A DNA stretch of 64,000 bases from an uncultured Chryseobacterium sp. (GCA_913775525.1 CAJYLH010000012.1:62001-126000); one strand, 5' to 3'. Positions 8,917 to 16,798 are shown, numbered from the stretch's first letter. Numbers and translations are program-made. Notes: generated from the letters alone by a model not told the origin.

Positions 8917-8924
8917 TAAATTTG
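8917..8924 (+). promoter_or_regulatory. -7 box TAAATTTG for the menG-porT operon
   Basis: Exact TAnnTTTG match. It predicts a transcript start near 8930, which excludes the TTG at 8922 as a start codon. A 9-codon reading frame (8930-8956, ending TAA) opens right at the predicted transcript 5' end and overlaps the real start at 8946. Confidence 0.6.
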
Positions 8925-8945
8925 CAAAAATGTACTTTACCCCTT

Positions 8946-9515
8946 ATGAAAAATAACGCATCCCTGAAAGGTTTATTAGTTGCAGTTGTGGCGTTTATGG
9001 TTGCTTTTGGGATCTACTACCTTTTTCTGGCAAAAAGAAACTACTACGTTATCGATAACCCTACTTCCGGGACTTTTTACTTTAAGATCAACAATGGCTC
9101 AGAAGGGATTATTTCCGGAGGTCAGACGGTTCCCGTAGACCTGAACAAAGGGAAGAATTCCATCAAAGTATTTGACCAGAACAAAAAACTCCTGTACGAT
9201 TCTGCTTTTGAGGTGAACAAGATCCGCGGACTTTTGAATATCGCGCATCAGGATTATTATATCAATACCCAATATTATGGGTACAACCTTAAGAAAGATT
9301 CATTACTTTTGGAGCTCGGTAAAACAACGATCGACGGAAAACCTTACCTGGGAGCGCCTAAACGCTTCACTAAGCTCTATACCGACGATTTTTACTACAA
9401 TGTGGATGAAGACTATGACAAGCTCATTAAGAACATCCAGAAAGTGGAATCAAGATCGAAAATTTTCAGGAAGCAGGATTTCCTCAATTATTATAAAGAA
9501 TACTATAAGTTTTAA
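8946..9515 (+). CDS. Hypothetical membrane-anchored protein
   Basis: 189 residues: one N-terminal membrane segment (LLVAVVAFMVAFGIYYLFL, residues ~9-27), then an all-soluble region rich in Tyr, Lys and Asp. The early part (FYFKINNG ... VPVDLNKGKNSIKVFD) looks like a small beta-sandwich; the rest has no motif I recognise. It is the first gene of a tight run with menG (3-nt gap) and porT. I chose ATG 8946 because the upstream TTG frame overlaps the -7 box. Likely an inner-membrane protein with a periplasmic domain. Confidence 0.7.
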   Translation: MKNNASLKGLLVAVVAFMVAFGIYYLFLAKRNYYVIDNPTSGTFYFKINNGSEGIISGGQTVPVDLNKGKNSIKVFDQNKKLLYDSAFEVNKIRGLLNIAHQDYYINTQYYGYNLKKDSLLLELGKTTIDGKPYLGAPKRFTKLYTDDFYYNVDEDYDKLIKNIQKVESRSKIFRKQDFLNYYKEYYKF

Positions 9516-9518
9516 GTT

Positions 9519-10250
9519 TTGGCAAAAGATATCAATCAAGTAACGCCCTACAATTCTGAGGCTACCAAAAAGAGCCAGGTAGAGGATATGTTCGACAATA
9601 TTGCACCTAAATATGATCTTCTGAATCATGTTTTATCCATGAAAATTGACGTTTTATGGAGGAATATTCTGGTGAAATGGATGAAAAAAGATGAGCCCCG
9701 GGAAGTGCTGGATGTGGCTACAGGAACGGGTGATCTGGCCATTGCGGTTCAGAAGGGGACACAGGCCAGAGTAATTGGTTTGGATTTATCGCAACAAATG
9801 TTAAATGTTGGCGTTATTAAAATAAAAAAACTTAATTTAGACGGCAAAATTTCAATGCAAAAGGGCGATGCGGAAAATCTTTCATTTGAAGACAACCGCT
9901 TTGACGCAGTATCTGTTGCATTCGGAGTAAGGAATTTTGAAAATCTTACCAAAGGTTTAGCAGAGCTAAGAAGGGTGGTAAAAGATAACAAGAGTGTTTA
10001 TATACTGGAGTTTTCAAAGGTTGAGGGTTTTATGGGGCCATTGTATATGTTTTATTTCAAAAATATCCTGCCGGCCATCGGCAGACTGGTGTCTAAGGAC
10101 AACAGGGCATATACATACCTTCCGGATTCTGTAAATGCTTTTCCGTATGGGGAGAAAATGAAGCAGATTCTTTTAGATACAGGATTTAAAAAAGTTGAAT
10201 ATAAAAAACTAAGTTTAGGTATAGCCACAATTTATAAAGCAACAAAGTAA
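9519..10250 (+). CDS. menG: Demethylmenaquinone methyltransferase
   Basis: Class I SAM-dependent C-methyltransferase catalysing the last step of menaquinone synthesis (UbiE/MenG family), 243 residues. Visible signatures: MFDNIAPKYDLLNHVLS near the N-terminus, the SAM-binding VLDVATGTGDLAI, and AFGVRNFENL (family motif). The start appears to be TTG at 9519, 3 nt after the previous stop. The first in-frame ATG (9588) would remove the conserved N-terminal segment before FDNIAPKYD. Flavobacteria use menaquinone, so methylation of demethylmenaquinone is the expected role. Cotranscribed with the genes on either side. Confidence 0.92.
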   Translation: MAKDINQVTPYNSEATKKSQVEDMFDNIAPKYDLLNHVLSMKIDVLWRNILVKWMKKDEPREVLDVATGTGDLAIAVQKGTQARVIGLDLSQQMLNVGVIKIKKLNLDGKISMQKGDAENLSFEDNRFDAVSVAFGVRNFENLTKGLAELRRVVKDNKSVYILEFSKVEGFMGPLYMFYFKNILPAIGRLVSKDNRAYTYLPDSVNAFPYGEKMKQILLDTGFKKVEYKKLSLGIATIYKATK

Positions 10251-10253
10251 CCT

Positions 10254-11036
10254 ATGAATAAATTTCTATTAAAAGCACTGGTTTTAGCCTCAGTAAATGT
10301 TGCCGTGTTATCCAACGCGCAATTCAGAACCCGAAACAGAATGGACAGACTGGAAGAGTTTGATCAGCAGACATTCAGCTGGGGGTTCTATTTAAACGGC
10401 AACAGGCTGGATTACCGCATCGTCCTCAACCCGAGATACGGTATGAATGGCAATCAGAATCTTGTGACCTCTAAAGAAAGTTATAGCTTCGGAGCCGGAT
10501 TGATCGGTAAATGGAGGCTGAACGATTATTTGGACCTGAGATTGGAGCCGGGCTTGCAATTTGCTCAGAGGCAACTTACCTTCAATACCCAATCGAATGA
10601 CCAGTACGCTAATGGTACTTTGACCAATCCTCCTTTTACTCCTTTTCCATTAACGGAGAAAGACAGGGTAAGAGAGGTGAAATCTACGCTGGTGGATGTT
10701 CCTGTATTGCTGGAGCTTCACGGTGACCGTTGGTACAACTCCAGGCCTTATGTGGCAGCTGGGGTCAACTATATCGTTAACCTGCAGTCTAATTCAGACT
10801 CTACGGATGATAACCGTCAGCAGGTATTCAGATCTACTACCCATAATTTTGCCTGGTCTGCGGAAATGGGGATCCAGTTCTACTTCAATAAATTCAAGCT
10901 TACTCCTGCCATCAGGGGAACCTTTATCATGAACAATGAGATTGTGGCAGATAACGCCACTACACCGCCATACTGGACGGCTGCTATGTCCACCTTACAG
11001 ACCAGGGCAGTGATGTTCGTGCTTAAATTTGAATAA
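10254..11036 (+). CDS. porT: Outer-membrane beta-barrel protein, PorT/SprT family (type IX secretion)
   Basis: 260 residues with a signal peptide (cut near SNAQ, residue ~23) followed by alternating beta strands (FSWGFYLNG, GAGLIGKWRLND, LDLRLEPGLQFA, RPYVAAGVNY) and an aromatic C-terminus, as expected for a small outer-membrane barrel. In flavobacteria the type IX secretion/gliding protein PorT (SprT) has this length and architecture and is commonly found next to menG, which supports the name. It starts 3 nt after menG. No other type IX secretion genes are in the window. A generic PorT-like barrel is the alternative. Confidence 0.75.
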   Translation: MNKFLLKALVLASVNVAVLSNAQFRTRNRMDRLEEFDQQTFSWGFYLNGNRLDYRIVLNPRYGMNGNQNLVTSKESYSFGAGLIGKWRLNDYLDLRLEPGLQFAQRQLTFNTQSNDQYANGTLTNPPFTPFPLTEKDRVREVKSTLVDVPVLLELHGDRWYNSRPYVAAGVNYIVNLQSNSDSTDDNRQQVFRSTTHNFAWSAEMGIQFYFNKFKLTPAIRGTFIMNNEIVADNATTPPYWTAAMSTLQTRAVMFVLKFE

Positions 11037-11058
11037 ATATAAAAATAGAAATATACTG

Positions 11059-11086
11059 AAGGATGTACTTTGTGCATCCTTTTTTC
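11059..11086 (+). terminator. Terminator of the menG-porT operon
   Basis: AAGGATG (11059-11065) pairs with CATCCTT (11075-11081), and the helix can extend inward by a further 3 bp. A T-run follows. It lies 22 nt past the porT stop. Confidence 0.8.
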
Positions 11087-11138
11087 GTGGGATTCCAAAA
11101 TATAGGGAGTTTTATTTTTGTTAGTGTTAATATTTTTT

Positions 11139-11146
11139 TATTTTTG
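11139..11146 (+). promoter_or_regulatory. -7 box TATTTTTG for the zapA operon
   Basis: Exact TAnnTTTG match, 24 nt before the ATG at 11171. A second match (11113-11120) lies 26 bp upstream. Both lie inside the longer open frame from 11063, so that frame is not used in full. Confidence 0.65.
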
Positions 11147-11170
11147 CTTCTAGTTAGAATAAAACCTGAA

Positions 11171-11473
11171 ATGCTTCAAGACTTAGAAAACAATTTTTCA
11201 GAGCTGGAAAAAAAGATTGCGGGCCTGCAGAAAAGCCATAGGAATCTTACCGAAAAATTTTCAGAGCTGAATACGGAGCATGAAGAACTGAAGAGGAGAT
11301 ACGATGAGGAACGGAAAAGAAATCAGGTATTAGCAGAAGAACAAAAACATATAAAACTTTATTCAGCGATATCAGGAAACCCTGAACACAACAGGCTCAT
11401 GAAAAACCACATTAACCGGTTGGTAAAAGAGATAGATTTCTGTATTGCTCAGCTTCAAAACAGTGGATTGTAA
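11171..11473 (+). CDS. Small coiled-coil protein upstream of ZapA (ZapB-like)
   Basis: 100 residues, almost wholly a coiled coil from residue 1 to ~70 (heptads of Leu, Phe and Ile with many Glu and Lys: LENNFSELEKKIAGLQKS), then a C-terminal region with NRLMKNHINRLVKEIDFCI. The stop codon shares one base with the zapA start, so the two are translationally coupled. By position and shape it resembles the ZapB-like partner that works with ZapA at the FtsZ ring, but that function is inferred from context. Confidence 0.75.
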   Translation: MLQDLENNFSELEKKIAGLQKSHRNLTEKFSELNTEHEELKRRYDEERKRNQVLAEEQKHIKLYSAISGNPEHNRLMKNHINRLVKEIDFCIAQLQNSGL

Positions 11474-11760
11474 TGGAAGTAAGAAGAATTACCATTAATA
11501 TCGCCGGAAGGGTATATCCGCTGAATGTTCCCGCAGCAGAAGAGGAAACACTGCGCAAAGTAGGGAAACAGATTGAAAATATGATCAAAGATTTTGAACA
11601 GAATTTTGATGTAAGAGACAAACAGGATGCTCTGGCCATGTGTGCCCTTAAACTGGGAACCAATGCCGAAGTGGTATCTGCGAACTATGATAAGACCGTA
11701 CATTCTGCCAGCGAAAGATTAGCAAAAATTGCACAATCGTTGAATGAAGTAAAGGAATAA
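11473..11760 (+). CDS. zapA: Cell division protein ZapA
   Basis: 95 residues. ZapA binds and bundles FtsZ at the division site. The N-terminal domain (ITINIAGRVYPLNVP), the following helix starting EEETLRKVGKQIENMI, and the KQDALAMCALKLG segment are typical. ATG 11473 overlaps the preceding stop by one base, forming a two-gene operon. A 6S-like RNA gene follows immediately, the same neighbour that zapA has in proteobacteria. Confidence 0.88.
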   Translation: MEVRRITINIAGRVYPLNVPAAEEETLRKVGKQIENMIKDFEQNFDVRDKQDALAMCALKLGTNAEVVSANYDKTVHSASERLAKIAQSLNEVKE

Positions 11761-11796
11761 TATAAAAAGGGAATAGATTTTTTTCCCGGAAAGACT

Positions 11797-11967
11797 GCCT
11801 ACAATAATTCTAACACATTAAAGGTAAACTCAACGCTAAACAATTACCGGACAAATGTTCATGGAATGGCGTGCCGGATCCGTCCGGATTACAGACCATG
11901 AAAATCAGTTCAAATCGTGTTGATTAGGAGTTTACTCTCAATCTCTGGATTATTGTGGGCTTTTTTT
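11797..11967 (+). ncRNA. ssrS: 6S RNA (6S-Flavo-like)
   Basis: The zapA-rny gap folds into one long rod. The closing stem GCCTACAATAAT (11797-11808) pairs with ATTATTGTGGGC (11949-11960). Next come GTAAACTC (11824-11831) with GAGTTTAC (11928-11935), TTCATGG with CCATGAA, and a terminal CCGGA/TCCGG hairpin, leaving large internal bubbles. A T7 run at 11961-11967 ends it as a terminator. This matches the 6S RNA plan (RNA polymerase-binding rod with a central bubble) and the flavobacterial 6S-Flavo class. TAGATTTT at 11774 is one base off a -7 box and could drive it. The 5' end may be a few nt earlier. Confidence 0.82.
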
Positions 11968-12013
11968 ATGTAAAAAATAGAAGTATAAAGACAATTAAAA
12001 CTTAATATATATT

Positions 12014-13579
12014 ATGATAGAAATTATAATCGGCGCTATTTGCCTGGTAATCGGTGCAGTTGCAGGGGTCCTTTTCTCTAAAAGCTCACTTAATACTAAA
12101 GGGAAATTCATTATTGATGATGCCAAGAAAAATGCCGAAAATCTTATAGAAAAAGCCAATGTACAGGCGGAATCCATAAAGAAAGAGAAAAACCTTCAGG
12201 CTAAGGAAAAATTCCTGGAACTGAAATCACAGCATGATGCTGATATCCAGGCCCGCGAAAAGAAAATGCAGGAAGTTGAAAAAAGGATCAAAGACAAAGA
12301 GCATAAGCTTAATGACGACCTCAGCAAAGTAGGAAAGCTTGAAAAAGACCTTGACAGACAGATTGCAGACTATGCCAAAAAGAATGAGGTCTTAGAAAAG
12401 AAACAGCATGAACTGGATACCGCTACCGCTAAAAAAGTGGAAATCTTGGAAAAAATTGCCAACTATACTGCCGAGGAAGCCAAAGCAGAACTGGTAGAGA
12501 CCATGAAGGCTGAAGCCAAAACCAGAGCACAGGCCCATGTTCAGAGCATCATGGAAGAAGCACAGCTGAATGCCAAAAGCGAAGCCAGAAAGATTGTTAT
12601 CCAGACCATCCAGAGAATCGGAACCGAGCAGGCTATTGAAAACTCCGTTTCCGTATTCAATATAGAATCTGATGAGGTGAAAGGAAGGATTATTGGTAGG
12701 GAAGGGAGAAATATCCGTGCCCTTGAAGCAGTAACCGGTGTTGAAATCATTGTTGATGATACTCCGGAGGCTATCCTTCTTTCGTGCTTTGACCCTGTAA
12801 GAAGGGAAATTGCCAGATTATCCCTCCACAGGCTGGTAACTGACGGAAGAATCCACCCGGCAAGAATTGAGGAGGTAGTGGAAAAAACAAGAAAACAGAT
12901 CGAAGAGGAAATCATTGAAGTAGGAAAGAGGACTATTATTGATCTTGGCATCCACGGATTGCATCCTGAGCTGATCAAGATCATCGGTAGAATGAAATAC
13001 CGTTCCTCCTATGGCCAGAACCTGTTGCAGCACTCCAGAGAAGTAGCGAATATTGCTGCTACGATGGCTGCTGAATTAGGACTGAACGTAAAGCTGGCGA
13101 AAAGAGCAGGCCTTTTACATGATATCGGTAAAGTTCCTGAGCAGGAGTCTGAACTTCCTCACGCCTTATTGGGGATGCAGTGGGCTGAAAAATACGGAGA
13201 GAACCCAGAGGTGGTGAATGCCATCGGAGCTCACCATGATGAGATTGAAATGAAATCATTACTGTCTCCGATCATCCAGGTAGCCGATGCCATTTCAGGG
13301 GCAAGGCCGGGCGCAAGACGTCAGGTGCTGGAATCTTATATCCAGAGGCTGAAAGACCTTGAATCTGCTGCTTTAAGCTTCGACGGAGTATCCAGTGCGT
13401 ATGCGATCCAGGCAGGTAGAGAACTCAGGGTAATGGTAGAAAGCGGAAAAGTAAATGATGAGATCGCTTCCCAGCTTTCTTATGACATTTCCGAAAAGAT
13501 CCAGAATGAGCTTACGTATCCGGGACAGGTAAAAGTTACCGTGATCAGGGAGACCAGAGCCGTGAATATTGCGAGATAA
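12014..13579 (+). CDS. rny: Ribonuclease Y
   Basis: Membrane-anchored endoribonuclease that initiates mRNA decay, 521 residues, the normal length. Order of parts: N-terminal membrane helix (residues ~2-22), a long Lys/Glu-rich coiled coil (~30-190), a KH RNA-binding domain with [15 protein letters not shown], and an HD phosphohydrolase domain with the metal ligands in LLHDIGK and GAHHDEIE. All key residues are intact. It has its own terminator at 13603 and is preceded by the 6S RNA gene. Confidence 0.95.
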   Translation: MIEIIIGAICLVIGAVAGVLFSKSSLNTKGKFIIDDAKKNAENLIEKANVQAESIKKEKNLQAKEKFLELKSQHDADIQAREKKMQEVEKRIKDKEHKLNDDLSKVGKLEKDLDRQIADYAKKNEVLEKKQHELDTATAKKVEILEKIANYTAEEAKAELVETMKAEAKTRAQAHVQSIMEEAQLNAKSEARKIVIQTIQRIGTEQAIENSVSVFNIESDEVKGRIIGREGRNIRALEAVTGVEIIVDDTPEAILLSCFDPVRREIARLSLHRLVTDGRIHPARIEEVVEKTRKQIEEEIIEVGKRTIIDLGIHGLHPELIKIIGRMKYRSSYGQNLLQHSREVANIAATMAAELGLNVKLAKRAGLLHDIGKVPEQESELPHALLGMQWAEKYGENPEVVNAIGAHHDEIEMKSLLSPIIQVADAISGARPGARRQVLESYIQRLKDLESAALSFDGVSSAYAIQAGRELRVMVESGKVNDEIASQLSYDISEKIQNELTYPGQVKVTVIRETRAVNIAR

Positions 13580-13602
13580 TCAGAAGAAAAAGATATTTGA
13601 TA

Positions 13603-13634
13603 AAAACCTTTCAGGAAACTGGAAGGTTTTTTAT
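13603..13634 (+). terminator. Terminator of rny
   Basis: AAAACCTT (13603-13610) pairs with AAGGTTTT (13623-13630), followed by more T. It lies 23 nt past the rny stop codon. Confidence 0.75.
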
Positions 13635-13657
13635 TTTTATCCAAATTAAAACGCAAC

Positions 13658-14899
13658 ATGCAGGAACTTCCTTTATCATCAAAACTCAAACACATACTTT
13701 CCATTCCCGTCATCATCTCCGCTTTAGGGTATTTCGTAGACATCTATGATCTGCTCTTGTTTGGGATAGTACGGATCCCGAGTCTGAAAGACCTGGGACT
13801 GAATCCTGATACCGACGGAACCTTTATCCTCAACTGCCAGATGACCGGTCTGCTTATCGGAGGCGTATTCTGGGGCATTTTCGGCGATAAAAGAGGCCGG
13901 CTTTCCGTTCTTTTCGGATCCATTCTGGTGTATTCGCTGGCGAACATCGCCTGCGGATTCCTGCCTTATTTTCCTAAAACCCATTTAGAGTACCAATATG
14001 CCGCCTTAAGGTTTATCGCAGGCATCGGGCTGGCCGGTGAACTCGGAGCAGGTATTACCCTGGTTTCCGAAAGCCTGCCGAAGAATCTGAGGGCAATAGG
14101 AACATCTGTGGTGGCCGGTTTCGGGTTGATGGGAGCGGTTGTTGCGCAGCTGACCGTAGAACTGGCCGGCGGATGGAATATTTCCTATATCATTGGCGGT
14201 GTCTTGGGCATTGCACTCCTTTTTCTGAGGATCAGTGTTTCAGAATCGGGGATTTACAAAACGATGGAGCACAAGGCTGTTTCCAAAGGCAATTTCCTTT
14301 CCTTCTTTACCCATAAAGACCGTTTCATACGGTATCTGAAATGCATTGCTGTAGGATTGCCTACCTGGTATTGCATCGGCATCCTGGCCGTTTTGGCCAA
14401 TCAGTTTGCCCCTGAGCTGGGAATCAGCAATATCAGTCCGGGTAAAGCTATTATGTGGGCTTATGTAGGTATTTCCGTGGGGGATTTGCTGAGCGGTTTT
14501 ATTTCCCATGCGCTAAAGTCCCGGAAAATGGCTATTTTTTATATGCTGGCTTTTACTTTCGTCGGCGTGGCCATTATGCTTTTCGGCCATACGGATTCCG
14601 AGACCAGATATTATCTGTTCTGCATTTGGCTCGGCTTGGGAACAGGCTATTGGGCTATGTTCGTAACACTTGCGGCAGAGCAGTTCGGAACCAACATCAG
14701 GAATACGGCAACCGCTACGGTTCCGAATATGGTCAGAGGACTGGTTCCGGTCATGATTTTTGCTTTTGATTTTTTTAAGAATAATTTTTCAGTGGTAATC
14801 AGCGCTGCTATTGTAGGAGTCATCGTATTCGGTCTCGCTTTTTATTCATCCTTAACCATTTCGGAAACCCATGATAAGGATCTTGATTTTACAGAATAA
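13658..14899 (+). CDS. MFS transporter (metabolite/sugar:proton symporter type)
   Basis: Inner-membrane carrier of 413 residues with about 12 hydrophobic segments. The loop 2-3 motif is visible as GDKRGRLSVLFGS, and the segment AALRFIAGIGLAGELGAGI resembles the metabolite:H+ symporter branch of the superfamily. The N-terminus carries the VDIYDLLLFG motif, with the membrane-embedded Asp seen in that branch. The substrate cannot be told. It starts 24 nt after the rny terminator and has no other partner gene. Confidence 0.85.
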   Translation: MQELPLSSKLKHILSIPVIISALGYFVDIYDLLLFGIVRIPSLKDLGLNPDTDGTFILNCQMTGLLIGGVFWGIFGDKRGRLSVLFGSILVYSLANIACGFLPYFPKTHLEYQYAALRFIAGIGLAGELGAGITLVSESLPKNLRAIGTSVVAGFGLMGAVVAQLTVELAGGWNISYIIGGVLGIALLFLRISVSESGIYKTMEHKAVSKGNFLSFFTHKDRFIRYLKCIAVGLPTWYCIGILAVLANQFAPELGISNISPGKAIMWAYVGISVGDLLSGFISHALKSRKMAIFYMLAFTFVGVAIMLFGHTDSETRYYLFCIWLGLGTGYWAMFVTLAAEQFGTNIRNTATATVPNMVRGLVPVMIFAFDFFKNNFSVVISAAIVGVIVFGLAFYSSLTISETHDKDLDFTE

Positions 14900-15017
14900 T
14901 TATTGGTGTTTAAGAAATATTTATGATGGTTTCTGCGTTATACATTCAATAAGTCAGTCATAATAAATAATTTATAAAAATACTATTAAATTATGCTGTG
15001 AATAATTAATATTTGTT

Positions 15018-15025
15018 TAACTTTG
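15018..15025 (+). promoter_or_regulatory. -7 box TAACTTTG for the GG-leader peptide gene
   Basis: Exact TAnnTTTG match, 45 nt before the ATG at 15071. It gives an mRNA leader of about 40 nt. Confidence 0.65.
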
Positions 15026-15070
15026 AACCATACCAAACAATTTGTTTAATCTATAAAAATCCAAAATCAC

Positions 15071-15262
15071 ATGTCAAACAACATTTTCAAAAACGCAAAA
15101 AAATTAGGGAAGTCGGATCTTAGAAACATTACAGGAGGAGTAAGCGGGAATCCGGACCTCAGCCAGTGTAAATGCAGCTGTTCAGGTGCTGTTACAGGTC
15201 CTTCTTATTGTGTGAAGTATATCGCATGTCCTCAGGTATATACCTGCAACGACCAGATATAA
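15071..15262 (+). CDS. Cys-rich peptide with a double-glycine leader (bacteriocin/RiPP precursor-like)
   Basis: 63 residues. The N-terminal 23 residues (KKLGKSDLRNITGG) match the short leader ending in Gly-Gly used by bacteriocin-like and other peptides exported by C39-peptidase ABC transporters. The predicted 40-residue core has six cysteines, three clustered as CKCSC and three spaced towards the end. It has its own -7 box and its own terminator (15309), so it is a genuine small gene. No transporter, peptidase or modification enzyme lies nearby, so it would rely on machinery elsewhere. Whether it is an antimicrobial, a signal or something else is not known. Confidence 0.75.
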   Translation: MSNNIFKNAKKLGKSDLRNITGGVSGNPDLSQCKCSCSGAVTGPSYCVKYIACPQVYTCNDQI

Positions 15263-15308
15263 TGCTGAGGATCAGAATTTAAAAAACATTTCCACATTTA
15301 ATACGCAG

Positions 15309-15336
15309 AAGCCTTCCGGATTTCCGGGAGGCTTTT
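15309..15336 (+). terminator. Terminator of the GG-leader peptide gene
   Basis: AAGCCTTCCGG (15309-15319) pairs with CCGGGAGGCTT (15324-15334) through 11 pairs, one of them G-T, and is followed by T residues. Confidence 0.75.
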
Positions 15337-15349
15337 GTACGTATTGCAT

Positions 15350-15382
15350 AACCTTGTCAGGGTTTAAAACCCTGACAAGGTT
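15350..15382. repeat. 33-nt palindrome overlapping the CLC stop codon
   Basis: 16-nt arms (15350-15365 and 15367-15382) are perfect inverted copies around a single A; the left arm reads AACCTTGTCAGGGTTT. The right arm supplies part of the CLC stop codon (15381-15383). It could act as a terminator for the CLC gene. This sequence looks like a dispersed flavobacterial intergenic palindrome, but copy number cannot be checked from one window. Confidence 0.75.
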
Positions 15383-16685
15383 ACAGGTCAGAAAAGCTTT
15401 TGTCACGGTCGCTGCGGTACCGGCTGTTTTTCTCTGAACCGATTTTCTGCTGGGAATAAATGCTGTTGTGCCCGGAAAAAAGATAGGAAACGACACAGGC
15501 AATGGCAACGTAGATGCCGCACTCGGCACCGAAAAGTTCAATACCCATCAGGATGCAGGCCAAAGGAGTATTGGTTGCTCCGGCAAATACTGCTACAAAA
15601 CCCATTCCCGCCAGCAATCCGAACGGAAGCGGAATGAAAAGGGATAAAGCACTGCCCAATGCCGCCCCTGTAAAGAACAGCGGGGTAACTTCCCCACCTT
15701 TAAAACCTGCAGCAAGGGTAATGATGGTAAAAGCCATTTTTAACGCAAAATCATATATCGGAAGACGATGTTCAAAAGATTCCGTGATGACCGGAATTCC
15801 GAGGCCTATATAACGCGTTGTGCCCAATGCAAAAACAGCCACGGCAACTACAATGCCTCCGATAAATGGACGGAACGGCGGAAATGTTACCTTTGCACTG
15901 AACACCGCGCCTGTTTTATGGAGCAGCTTACTGAATGCTGCTGCGCAGATCCCGAAAACCACTCCTGCAATAATGCTGTACACTACCGGTAGAAAATCAG
16001 GAGCGGGGATCTTTCCGATATGGTAATGGGTATGCTTTGCTCCCCAGAGATCCGTCATGAGGCTTGCCAGGACTGCGGAAATAAAAACCGGAAAGATAGC
16101 ATGGTACCGGATTTTCCCGATGAACAGTATTTCCAGGGCGAAAACAGCTCCGGCCAGCGGTGTACCGAAAACAGACCCGAAGCCTGCAGCGATGGCGGCC
16201 ATCAGCAATGTTTTTCTTTCATAGCGGTTAAGGCTGAAAGGTCTGGAAAGCTGATCCGAAATGGCTCCTGCCATCTGCAATGCCGTTCCTTCACGCCCAG
16301 CCGAACCTCCGAAGAAATGGGTTATCAGGGTTCCTATGTAAACGAAAGGTGCCATTCTGAACGGAATCGTCTTTCCGGGATGATTAATGGTATTCAGCAG
16401 AAGGTTATTCCCGGCTTCAACCTCCTTGCCCCAATAATGGTATACAAGCCCAACAGCCATACCTGCAACAGGTAAAAGCCCGATAAGCCAAAGGTGGTTT
16501 TCCCGGAAATCCGTAGCCCATTGAAGGGAAATAAGAAAACCTGCGGAAGCAGTCCCGACCAATACTCCAATGACCAAGCTGATGCACAGCCATTTAAGCA
16601 CATACGGCAATGCCGGATATTTCCTGAAGAAAAACCTGATGTTAAATAACAATATTCCGATACAATTTCGCTGACGTACAGACAT
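15381..16685 (-). CDS. CLC-F type fluoride/proton antiporter
   Basis: 434-residue polytopic CLC-superfamily protein. It has the gating glutamate in GREGT (Glu132) and GGEVTP (Thr334) where chloride-type CLCs have GxFxP. GREGT together with GGEVTP is the signature of the CLC-F branch, which expels fluoride. The chloride motif GSGIP is also absent, with AGNN at the matching place. A fluoride riboswitch sits directly upstream, which independently supports fluoride export. I chose ATG at 16685 over the in-frame TTG at 16700, because the TTG lies inside a leader hairpin. The stop overlaps a palindrome. Chloride transport is the less likely alternative. Confidence 0.88.
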   Translation of the reverse strand: MSVRQRNCIGILLFNIRFFFRKYPALPYVLKWLCISLVIGVLVGTASAGFLISLQWATDFRENHLWLIGLLPVAGMAVGLVYHYWGKEVEAGNNLLLNTINHPGKTIPFRMAPFVYIGTLITHFFGGSAGREGTALQMAGAISDQLSRPFSLNRYERKTLLMAAIAAGFGSVFGTPLAGAVFALEILFIGKIRYHAIFPVFISAVLASLMTDLWGAKHTHYHIGKIPAPDFLPVVYSIIAGVVFGICAAAFSKLLHKTGAVFSAKVTFPPFRPFIGGIVVAVAVFALGTTRYIGLGIPVITESFEHRLPIYDFALKMAFTIITLAAGFKGGEVTPLFFTGAALGSALSLFIPLPFGLLAGMGFVAVFAGATNTPLACILMGIELFGAECGIYVAIACVVSYLFSGHNSIYSQQKIGSEKNSRYRSDRDKSFSDL

Positions 16686-16687
16686 AG

Positions 16688-16729
16688 TTTCCTGATTCAA
16701 TTACGGTTAATAATCTATTAATCAGGCGT
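16688..16729 (-). promoter_or_regulatory. Putative expression-platform hairpin of the fluoride riboswitch
   Basis: On the minus strand CCTGATT, which includes the last bases of the aptamer, can pair with AATCAGG lying just before the ATG. Pairing would bury the region next to the start codon. Because CCT is also needed for aptamer helix P1, the two folds compete, a natural on/off switch for translation. Inferred from base pairing only. Confidence 0.55.
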
Positions 16730-16788
16730 CATCAGTCCCGTATGAAACGGGGCGGTTGGGTAAGGAAGAACACCATTTCCCTATAGGA
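16723..16788 (-). ncRNA. Fluoride riboswitch (crcB motif) aptamer
   Basis: Read on the minus strand, the leader contains in order an AGGGAAATGGTGTTC segment closed by TTCC, then AACCGCC, a small CGTTTCATACG hairpin, and CTGATGACGCCT. These are the conserved blocks of the crcB/fluoride aptamer (GG-n-AUGG-n-GUUC, AACnGCC, CUGAUGnnGCCU) in the right order and spacing. The aptamer begins within a few nt of the predicted transcript start. The gene behind it is a CLC-F antiporter, a known member of this regulon. Confidence 0.9.
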
Positions 16789-16790
16789 TG

Positions 16791-16798
16791 CAAAGATA
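16791..16798 (-). promoter_or_regulatory. -7 box TATCTTTG for the fluoride riboswitch/CLC transcript
   Basis: Exact TAnnTTTG match on the minus strand, with the aptamer starting a few nt downstream, as expected for a riboswitch at the 5' end of its mRNA. Confidence 0.75.

Noticed and set aside
16000-16480. Long plus-strand frames inside the CLC gene
   Set aside because: They are out-of-frame shadows with poor amino-acid composition; the minus-strand CLC-F gene explains the region fully.
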